Positions 1 to 6,950 of a stretch of DNA of 64,000 nucleotides are shown piece by piece; the first letter of the stretch is position 1, and the number at the start of each line of letters is the position of its first letter. The position numbers and the translations under genes were made by a program. Source of the DNA: Maribacter orientalis (GTDB taxonomy: Bacteria > Bacteroidota > Bacteroidia > Flavobacteriales > Flavobacteriaceae); the NCBI RefSeq assembly GCF_900109345.1, contig NZ_FNZN01000012.1:33636-97635 (forward strand), given 5' to 3'. Under the pieces are notes generated by a model. That model saw only the letters and a program-made list of their open reading frames with translations. It was not told the DNA's origin and made no database searches.

Positions 1-1746
1 ACTCATACCTACTCGCTCAGGTATACTATAACCAAGCCTACTTAGTGATTGTGTTTTAATTCCTGAATTGACCGGAAAATCAGAGTGTGCACTAACCGGT
101 AATTTCCCTGAAGCTCCTACCGCGCCAAAAAGAACTTCGGCAGTTTTCTCTTGAGCAATATCGCTATTCTGATAAGACATAACTACCGCATCTATATTCT
201 GAAATGAGTTAATATCAGATAAAGCGTAAGGTTTAGCAAATACACAAAGTATAAGATTAGACGTTCTTTCGGTCGCAATCTCTTGCAACCAATTTAGCTC
301 GGTTGCACTAAATTTGTAACCTTTCCATGGGCTTTCATTACTTTTATGATGGCCAATTATAACAAGATTAAATTCTTTTAATTTCACCTTTAAGGTGTTG
401 ATATCATTCGCATCTACAACTGTTACGTTAGCATAATTTTTCAGTCCTTTCACAAAAGCATCATTAGAAGCATCACCGAACTTCACATAGGCGATTTTCT
501 TATTGTCCAAATTTTTGATAGCCAATAAGTCTAACTTATTCTTTACGATAGTAATGGCATTCTCAATGGCCTCTTCATAAATGATATCGTCTTCTAAACT
601 GTTTAAATCATCATATAGATTATCAATGACAATTGGCTCGTAGTTGTTCAACCCTGCTTTGTATTTCGCGAGCAAAATCTTTTTAACGGAATAGGCCAAA
701 CGCTCTTCGGTCAACTTTCCTTTGCCGTATGCTTCCGACAATTTTAATTTAGATTCGACTATATTTTCTGGCATTAGAAGCATATCATTACCTGCCATAA
801 ATGCTGCTAATTCTACACTGCCATCATTACCGGTCGTTGAAACACCTTTCATATTAAGTGCATCGGTAAAAATTAAACCTTTATAACCTAGATCCTCTTT
901 TAAAAGTCCTGAAATTATTTGCTCAGAAATAGAAGATGGTAATCCCTTTTTTATTTCTAATGCAGGCACCTCTAAATGGGCTACCATTATACTACTTAAG
1001 CCAGACTTAATTAATTTTTTAAATGGGTATAATTCTAAACTGTCTAACCGTTTTCTTGAGAAAGGAATTATAGGTAAGTTATGATGTGAATCTACTTCAG
1101 TATCCCCATGACCTGGAAAATGTTTACCATTTGCCAAAACGCCTGCACGCTCCATACCCTTTGCAAATGCGATTGCCTTTTCAACTACATTATCTCTATC
1201 CTCACCAAACGAACGATTACCTATTATTGGATTATTTGGATTGGTATTAATATCTAGGTCTGGAGCAAAATTGATATGTACTCCTAATCGTTTTGCATGC
1301 TGACCAATTTGATAGCCTACCTTTTCAACCATTGTACTGTCTTGAATAGCACCTAAAGTCATATTCCATGGAAAGGCATAAGTAGAATCTAACCTCATGG
1401 ATAGTCCCCATTCGGCATCCATACCAATTAATAAAGGAACTTTTGATGCCGCCTGATATTCATTCGTAAGTATGGCTTGCCTAACAGGACCACCTTTAGA
1501 AAAAATAACTCCTCCTAAATTCTCTTTAATAATCAAACTTTTAATTTGATCAGTTGCTTGTTTATTTTGATTTGATGCGACGCTAACCATAAATAATTGA
1601 CCCAACTTTTCATTTAAGGTCATTTTATCATATTGTCTATCCACCCAAGTCTTTTGAGCTAGACTATCTTTAGTAACTAAAGGATTTTGAGCAAGAAGAC
1701 CTGAACAACAAAATAACCCACAAAAAATTATTAAAATAAGGCGCAT
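1..1746 (-). CDS. Secreted glycoside hydrolase family 3 protein (NagZ-like beta-N-acetylglucosaminidase), 3' end outside window
   Basis: The reading frame is open from an ATG at 1746 to the window edge, giving 582 residues without a stop. It begins with a signal peptide (residues 1-20, MRLILIIFCGLFCCSGLLAQ) and carries the NagZ-type signature KHFPGHGDTEVDSH at about 208-221, whose histidine is the proposed acid/base, plus the nucleophile motif IFTDALN. The frame continues into the second domain of GH3 enzymes. In flavobacteria such long GH3 proteins often end in a serine beta-lactamase-like domain; that part would lie outside this window, so it is only inference. It is the last visible gene of the minus-strand run that starts with the amidase at 6796. 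A second, shorter GH3 without signal peptide lies at 59641. The family is clear; the exact substrate is not. Confidence 0.88.
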   Translation of the reverse strand, partial: MRLILIIFCGLFCCSGLLAQNPLVTKDSLAQKTWVDRQYDKMTLNEKLGQLFMVSVASNQNKQATDQIKSLIIKENLGGVIFSKGGPVRQAILTNEYQAASKVPLLIGMDAEWGLSMRLDSTYAFPWNMTLGAIQDSTMVEKVGYQIGQHAKRLGVHINFAPDLDINTNPNNPIIGNRSFGEDRDNVVEKAIAFAKGMERAGVLANGKHFPGHGDTEVDSHHNLPIIPFSRKRLDSLELYPFKKLIKSGLSSIMVAHLEVPALEIKKGLPSSISEQIISGLLKEDLGYKGLIFTDALNMKGVSTTGNDGSVELAAFMAGNDMLLMPENIVESKLKLSEAYGKGKLTEERLAYSVKKILLAKYKAGLNNYEPIVIDNLYDDLNSLEDDIIYEEAIENAITIVKNKLDLLAIKNLDNKKIAYVKFGDASNDAFVKGLKNYANVTVVDANDINTLKVKLKEFNLVIIGHHKSNESPWKGYKFSATELNWLQEIATERTSNLILCVFAKPYALSDINSFQNIDAVVMSYQNSDIAQEKTAEVLFGAVGASGKLPVSAHSDFPVNSGIKTQSLSRLGYSIPERVGMS

Positions 1747-1839
1747 AAAATTGTATGTACTGAGATAACTATTATGGTATGAAATTATTGCATTTCATCG
1801 ATAAAACCGAATAATAATGATCGTTAAGAAGAAATCGTT

Positions 1840-2322
1840 TTATAGAAAACGAACATGCCAACTCTCAGAGGCTGGTACTTCCCAATGTTCAAGATATTCT
1901 CCTTTATTGGTTACCAAGTTATTGAATACAATGGTATTCTTTGAAACTGCTTTTTGCTTCGCCATTGCCTTAAAGTCAAGTAAGCTTTTATAAGCTACGA
2001 AGTCCCCTTGTTTATAAGACACATTCATTTTATCTAATAACAAAACATCGTATTTCTTTTCCAATGCTTGAATAAAATGAACCGATGCATCAATTGAACA
2101 ACCCGTAGCGCTTTGTGAATTCTGATCTAATGCAATAACTATGAATCTTTTGTACTTTATTTCATACCCAGCATTTAAATCATTGCCATGAGCTGTCCAA
2201 TTTTGTAAAAACACATCAATTTCTGACCTTATATCAACTAATTCATCTTCAGAAAATGAACGGCTACATTGATATATCCAAACTCTTGCAGTCTCTGGTA
2301 ACGTGTTAAATTCTACTAGCAA
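1840..2322 (-). CDS. Conserved Bacteroidota protein of unknown function (often labelled ABC transporter ATPase)
   Basis: A 160-residue soluble protein without signal peptide or membrane segment. The best start is the TTG at 2322; no ATG lies in frame before the preceding gene. Its N-terminus (LPETARVWIYQCSR) resembles a flavobacterial family that, from memory, databases label ABC transporter ATPase. I see no Walker A, Walker B or ABC signature sequence, so that label is not supported. It lies 41 bases downstream of the CCG-domain redox gene, on the same strand, and seems part of the same operon. Function unknown. Confidence 0.75.
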   Translation of the reverse strand: MLVEFNTLPETARVWIYQCSRSFSEDELVDIRSEIDVFLQNWTAHGNDLNAGYEIKYKRFIVIALDQNSQSATGCSIDASVHFIQALEKKYDVLLLDKMNVSYKQGDFVAYKSLLDFKAMAKQKAVSKNTIVFNNLVTNKGEYLEHWEVPASESWHVRFL

Positions 2323-2363
2323 ATTATATGATTTAGATATTAAAAAATTAAATAATGAAAAAT

Positions 2364-3155
2364 TTACAGATCTTCTGCGGTAGCAATCAACTCTGCAATA
2401 TCCATAACTGCGATTGAATCTTCTTTCTCCTTATTCTTAACACCGTCAGTCATCATGGTATTACAAAAGGGACAACCTGCTGCAATTATATCAGGTTTTA
2501 TTTCTAACGCTTGCTCGGTACGTTCAATATTCACGTCTTTATCCCCTTTTTCGGGTTCTTTAAACATCTGCGCACCGCCTGCACCACAACAAAGACCTCT
2601 TTGTTTACAGCTTTTCATTTCAACTAACTCTGCATCCAATTTTCTAATTAAATCCCTTGGCGCTTCGTAAACACCATTAGCCCTTCCTAAATAACAAGGG
2701 TCATGAAAAGTGATTCGTTTTCCTTTAAACGTACCACCTTCCATTGAAATTCTACCTTCGGTCAGTAGTTGTTTTAAAAACTGTGTATGGTGAACAACTT
2801 CATAATTACCCCCTAAACCAGGGTACTCATTTTTAATGGTATTAAAACAATGAGGACAAGCTGTTACTATCTTTTTTATTTCATAAGCATTGAGCACTTC
2901 TATATTGGTAACTGCCTGCATTTGAAACAAAAATTCATTTCCTGCACGTTTTGCAGGGTCGCCTGTACAACTTTCTTCTGTACCTAAAACAGCAAATGAC
3001 ACATTGGCCTTGTTCAAAATCTTAACGAAAGCTTTTGTTATCTTTTTTGCCCTGTCATCAAAACTACCGGCACAACCTACCCAAAATAAAACCTCAGGAA
3101 CGGTACCCGTAGCAAAAAATTCTGCCATTGTAGGCACTTTCAATTCACTTATCAT
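2364..3155 (-). CDS. CCG-domain (cysteine-rich, HdrB-like) Fe-S redox protein
   Basis: The 263-residue product holds two copies of the cysteine-rich domain found in heterodisulfide reductase subunit B, GlpC and LutA-type proteins: an early WVGCAGSF with TACPHCFN near residue 100, and a later CCGAGGAQMF followed by AAGCPFCNTM. These cysteines normally hold an unusual Fe-S cluster. It has no signal peptide. Its start is only 8 bases past the stop of the membrane-bound ferredoxin-type gene at 3164-4489, so the two probably form one electron-transfer unit, with this protein as the cytosolic catalytic part. The substrate cannot be told from sequence. Confidence 0.88.
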   Translation of the reverse strand: MISELKVPTMAEFFATGTVPEVLFWVGCAGSFDDRAKKITKAFVKILNKANVSFAVLGTEESCTGDPAKRAGNEFLFQMQAVTNIEVLNAYEIKKIVTACPHCFNTIKNEYPGLGGNYEVVHHTQFLKQLLTEGRISMEGGTFKGKRITFHDPCYLGRANGVYEAPRDLIRKLDAELVEMKSCKQRGLCCGAGGAQMFKEPEKGDKDVNIERTEQALEIKPDIIAAGCPFCNTMMTDGVKNKEKEDSIAVMDIAELIATAEDL

Positions 3156-3163
3156 ATCTTCTT

Positions 3164-4489
3164 TTAAGATTCTTTACTCCAGTTTAAACGATCCATTTGG
3201 TTAAATGGCCAAGGTGCACCATTATTTTCAATATTACTCATCATGTTATTCAAATCTGTTGGAGCAGCAGATTGTTCCATAACTAAATATTGTCGCATAT
3301 CCATAATAATAGAAAGAGGGTCGATGCTAATAGGGCATGCTTCTACGCAAGCATTACAAGAAGTACAAGCCCATAATTCTTCTGGACTTATAAAATCGTT
3401 TAATAATTGTTTACCATCATCTTTAAACTCACCATTATTCTCATCTATATTCTTACCAACTTCCTCTAGGCGGTCACGGGTATCCATCATTATTTTACGA
3501 GGAGACAATTTTTTACCTGTTAGATTTGCCGGACATTCACTGGTACACCTTCCACATTCGGTACAGGTATATGCATTTAATAATTGAACCCAACTTAAAT
3601 CTTGAACGTCTGAAGCACCAAATTTATCAGGTACTTCAGCATCTTCAGCAGGTTCTGCATACGGATCTGCATCAGGATCCATCATCATACGCACTTCATC
3701 TGTGACAGATTGCAAATTCTTAAACTGTCCTTTTGGAGTTAGTTTACCATAATAAGTATTCGGAAACGCCAGAAGTATATGTAAGTGCTTAGAATAGTAC
3801 AAATAGTTAAGGAAAAATAAAATTCCTGCAATATGTAACCACCAAGCAGTACGTTCAACTATTATTAAAGTTGATATAGATAAATTTTCGAATAATGGCG
3901 CTATAAAACTACTTATCGGAAACGACCCTGCTTTAGCATAATGTTCTGCCCCCATTTGTTGCAATTGATAATCTGCTGCATTCATGGTTAGAAATAAAAA
4001 CATCAATACCAATTCGATATACAGAATAAGGTTACCGTCTTTTTTTGGCCAACCGACCATTTCTGGTTTAAAGAATCTTTTTAATCGAATAATATTTCTT
4101 CTTATCCAGAAAATAACTACTGCAATAATCACTAATAATGCCAATACCTCAAACGATGCAATTAGAAAATCATATAACCCACCTAATACCGAAAACATTC
4201 TATGTGTACCAAAAACACCATCTAAGATAATTTCAAATACTTCTATATTTATTATAACAAAACCAACGTAAACGATAATATGAAGAAAACCTGCAATTGG
4301 ACGAACGACCATTTTAGATTGACCTAAAGCAATCTTTGCCATGTTTTTCCACCGTTGTGGCTTATTGTCATTTATAGATACTTCCTTACCAAGGAAAATA
4401 TTTCGTTTTAATTTTGAAATATTCTTTACAAAGAAACCCACACCAACTACCAGTAAGAGTATAAAAATAATATTAGGGAGATACTGCAT
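3164..4489 (-). CDS. Membrane-bound 2x[4Fe-4S] oxidoreductase subunit (HdrD/GlpC-like with haem b-type membrane domain)
   Basis: A 441-residue protein. The N-terminal half contains about five hydrophobic segments (near 5-22, 66-90, 105-130, 155-172, 210-232) resembling the NarG-gamma/HdrE-type quinone-linked membrane domain. The C-terminal half has two ferredoxin motifs, CTECGRCTSECP at 309-320 and CTSCNACVEACP at 375-386, binding two [4Fe-4S] clusters. Such proteins pass electrons between the quinone pool and a CCG-domain partner, which is encoded directly downstream. Position next to MCE and amidase genes is envelope-related but does not reveal the electron donor or acceptor. Confidence 0.87.
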   Translation of the reverse strand: MQYLPNIIFILLLVVGVGFFVKNISKLKRNIFLGKEVSINDNKPQRWKNMAKIALGQSKMVVRPIAGFLHIIVYVGFVIINIEVFEIILDGVFGTHRMFSVLGGLYDFLIASFEVLALLVIIAVVIFWIRRNIIRLKRFFKPEMVGWPKKDGNLILYIELVLMFLFLTMNAADYQLQQMGAEHYAKAGSFPISSFIAPLFENLSISTLIIVERTAWWLHIAGILFFLNYLYYSKHLHILLAFPNTYYGKLTPKGQFKNLQSVTDEVRMMMDPDADPYAEPAEDAEVPDKFGASDVQDLSWVQLLNAYTCTECGRCTSECPANLTGKKLSPRKIMMDTRDRLEEVGKNIDENNGEFKDDGKQLLNDFISPEELWACTSCNACVEACPISIDPLSIIMDMRQYLVMEQSAAPTDLNNMMSNIENNGAPWPFNQMDRLNWSKES

Positions 4490-4493
4490 AAAT

Positions 4494-5459
4494 TTATTCT
4501 TCTATTTTATCAGCTGGGTCTTCTTCAGGAACTGTATAATCCTTTTGTTTTTTACCGAAGACCGAAACGTTAACATAGCGTTTTGGGTTTAAACGGAAAT
4601 CTTGTAATAGTAGCTCTAATTCTCTGCTACTGCTATTCAAATTTGAGTATAACTCCTTATCGTTCATCAATAAACCTAAGGTACCATCGCCATTTTCAAT
4701 TTTTTGGGCTACTTGATCTAAACTGGCCATTGTAGATTCTAAACTTGCCAAAGTACGCCCCAAACCAGCAGAATTTAAGGAGTCTGAAAGCTTAGCAAAA
4801 TTGGAAGTAAGCACTTCAAAATTCTTAAAGGAATTATCTAACTTTTCCCTATTGCCCTCTAATACGCTATTTAGTGATGTAGCACTCTTATTAAGACTTG
4901 TTAACAAAATATTAAGACCCCCTATAACCTCTTTCAATTCCTTTTTTGTCTTAGAATCTAAAACAGAATTTACATTAACTAAAACAGAATCAGCCCCAGA
5001 AATAGCAGATTCGAACTTACGCACCAAAGGAGTTAATTTTTGTTGTGCTAAATCTGTAATACCTGGTCTTGTCTCAGATTGTAACGTATCACCAGATTGC
5101 GCAATACCGGTAGCATCAAAAACAGGTCTAATCTGTAAACCCTTACCTCCTATTATACCGGTATCATAAAGTTCTACCAGACTATTTTTAGAGAATTTAA
5201 AATCATTACCAACGGTAAAAGTCACTAATAAATTCCCTTTTTCATCTAAAAACTTTATATCATTCACTTTTCCAACACTAAACCCGTTAATTGAAACGGT
5301 AGTACCAGATTGAAGTCCACCAACATTCGGATAAACCGCATAGAACGTTTTACTGTTATCAAAAATAGGAGTGGATTTCAAATAGCTGAATCCCATGATA
5401 AATAAAAGAATACCTCCTATTACAATAATTCCTGTTTTTACTTCTCTAGATAGTTTCAA
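4494..5459 (-). CDS. MCE/MlaD family lipid-transport substrate-binding protein
   Basis: 321 residues with one N-terminal membrane anchor (about 10-28) followed by a single MCE domain (about 36-115) containing YPNVGGLQSGTTVSINGFSVGKV and GIIGGKGLQI. The rest is a long alpha-helical, Ser/Leu-rich segment (about 130-290) typical of MlaD relatives that form a periplasmic tunnel. MCE proteins bind phospholipid and work with an ABC transporter (MlaEF), which is not in this window. The start is the TTG at 5459; no in-frame ATG is close. It lies 47 bases downstream of the amidase gene and 4 bases before the next gene, so it is operonic. Confidence 0.88.
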   Translation of the reverse strand: MKLSREVKTGIIVIGGILLFIMGFSYLKSTPIFDNSKTFYAVYPNVGGLQSGTTVSINGFSVGKVNDIKFLDEKGNLLVTFTVGNDFKFSKNSLVELYDTGIIGGKGLQIRPVFDATGIAQSGDTLQSETRPGITDLAQQKLTPLVRKFESAISGADSVLVNVNSVLDSKTKKELKEVIGGLNILLTSLNKSATSLNSVLEGNREKLDNSFKNFEVLTSNFAKLSDSLNSAGLGRTLASLESTMASLDQVAQKIENGDGTLGLLMNDKELYSNLNSSSRELELLLQDFRLNPKRYVNVSVFGKKQKDYTVPEEDPADKIEE

Positions 5460-5506
5460 GCAATTATATTTTTGTTATACTCAAAATTAGGAATAATATT
5501 CACACT

Positions 5507-6796
5507 TTAAGGGGTAAATTCAGAAACCTCTTCCAATGCTTGTTTAATAGGAATTCTTTCTCCTAATTTATAAGCAACAATGTACGCTGTCTTATACCCT
5601 TTTTCTTGCGCTAAGGTTTGCATCATTTTCGCTTCTCTATATGACCTGGTTTCCCCGTACATATAACGATATAAGTTTTTATATGGTTCCTGCGATAAAT
5701 TTGATAGACCATTAAAATTATTAGAACTAAGTGGAACATTCTTGCTACTCGCCATTAACTGAATCTTAAACATAATCGATTCAGCAACTTCTTTAGAAGT
5801 AATAGCCTCTTTAGGTTTTGTTTCAACTACAGGCGTTACTATTACATCTTTATCTTTTTCCGGAACAACAATAGGTTCTTGCTTTTTTAGTTCAGCGATT
5901 TCATCTTTAGATGATTCAATAACCGTTTCTTTATTCTGTTCTATTTTTTCAGCAACTTCTTCTTTAATTGGTGGCGATTTTGGTTTTTCGATGGTTTTCT
6001 CTACTGTTTTTATGGTTGGTTTAACACCTTCTTTATAATGTAATATTGCTTTGGCGATTGCATTACCAATTTCGGTTTGGCCTTTTCCTGAGTTTAAATA
6101 GGCACCTTCATCTTTGTTGGTCAAGAACCCCGTTTCAACCAAAACACTAGGCATAAAGGTTTGATGTAACACGATGAAACCAGCTTGCTTTACTTGTCTA
6201 TCTGTCCTCTTCAAAGAGCTTGAAAAATTCTCTTGAATCATGGTAGCCAAAGCTACACTTTGATCTAAAAATTCTTCTTGCATTATCGTAAGACCAATTA
6301 CAGATTCCGGTGAATTGATATCATAATCAGCATATCTATTTTCGTAGTTATCCTCTAAATAAATTACGGAGTTCTCTTTCTTGGCAATTTCAAAATTTTG
6401 CTTATTGGCATGTAGTCCAAGCACAAAAGTACCTGCACCATGTGCATCTGAAGTATGAGAATCACAATGAACTGAAACAAACAAATCGGCATTTGCCTTA
6501 TTCGCTACCTCACCTCTTACATATAAATCGATGAAAGTATCATCTTTACGTGTGTAAATAATCTTTATATCTTTATTCTTAGATAAAATTTCACCTACTT
6601 TCAAAACAATATTAAGTGCAATTTTTTTTTCCAAATAACCATTCCCCAAGTTACCTGGATCATGGCCACCATGACCAGCATCCAATACAACAATAAAAGG
6701 GTCATCGGACTTTTGTTCCGTATCCAACCTTGTAAAAGATTGAAGCAAAAATGACATTGCTAAAACTAGTGAAACGCAAAAGAATTTTATTTTCAT
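5507..6796 (-). CDS. N-acetylmuramoyl-L-alanine amidase (Amidase_3, AmiC type) with SPOR-like C-terminus
   Basis: The 429-residue protein has a signal peptide (about 1-22) and an Amidase_3 zinc peptidase domain at about 34-255. Visible zinc ligands are His42 (VVLDAGHGGHDPG), Glu56 and His110 (LFVSVHCDSH), and the catalytic Glu lies in VLVETGFLTN. This enzyme cuts the amide bond between MurNAc and the stem peptide in the periplasm. Residues about 260-345 are a Lys/Glu-rich linker, and the end (FKIQLMASSKNVPL onward) looks like a SPOR-like peptidoglycan-binding fold. It heads the minus-strand operon and has a well-formed Bacteroidetes promoter inside the lptD start region. Confidence 0.92.
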   Translation of the reverse strand: MKIKFFCVSLVLAMSFLLQSFTRLDTEQKSDDPFIVVLDAGHGGHDPGNLGNGYLEKKIALNIVLKVGEILSKNKDIKIIYTRKDDTFIDLYVRGEVANKANADLFVSVHCDSHTSDAHGAGTFVLGLHANKQNFEIAKKENSVIYLEDNYENRYADYDINSPESVIGLTIMQEEFLDQSVALATMIQENFSSSLKRTDRQVKQAGFIVLHQTFMPSVLVETGFLTNKDEGAYLNSGKGQTEIGNAIAKAILHYKEGVKPTIKTVEKTIEKPKSPPIKEEVAEKIEQNKETVIESSKDEIAELKKQEPIVVPEKDKDVIVTPVVETKPKEAITSKEVAESIMFKIQLMASSKNVPLSSNNFNGLSNLSQEPYKNLYRYMYGETRSYREAKMMQTLAQEKGYKTAYIVAYKLGERIPIKQALEEVSEFTP

Positions 6797-6872
6797 AAGT
6801 ACTAGGGATTATATAGCCCTGATAATGGTTAAATTTATTGTAACACCCTACATTAGGATTAAAAAATATATG

Positions 6873-6880
6873 TAAGTTTG
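6873..6880 (+). promoter_or_regulatory. Minus-7 box of the lptD promoter
   Basis: TAAGTTTG matches TAnnTTTG and sits 59 bases upstream of the TTG start chosen at 6940. The minus-33 element is poor (TTAG around 6853). Transcription would begin near 6886. Confidence 0.4.
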
Positions 6881-6919
6881 GCATCTTAAATACTGGCTCA
6901 TTGGACAGCCAAACCTTTA

Positions 6920-6950
6920 CAAAAATAGGATATATAGCCTTGCAATCAAA
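6920..6950 (-). promoter_or_regulatory. Bacteroidetes-type promoter of the amidase operon
   Basis: On the minus strand TTTG (6950-6947) is followed after exactly 19 bases by TATTTTTG (6927-6920), which fits the Bacteroidetes consensus TTTG-N19-TAnnTTTG. Transcription would start near 6914 and leave a leader of roughly 115 bases before the ATG at 6796. The boxes overlap the first codons of lptD on the other strand. Confidence 0.55.
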
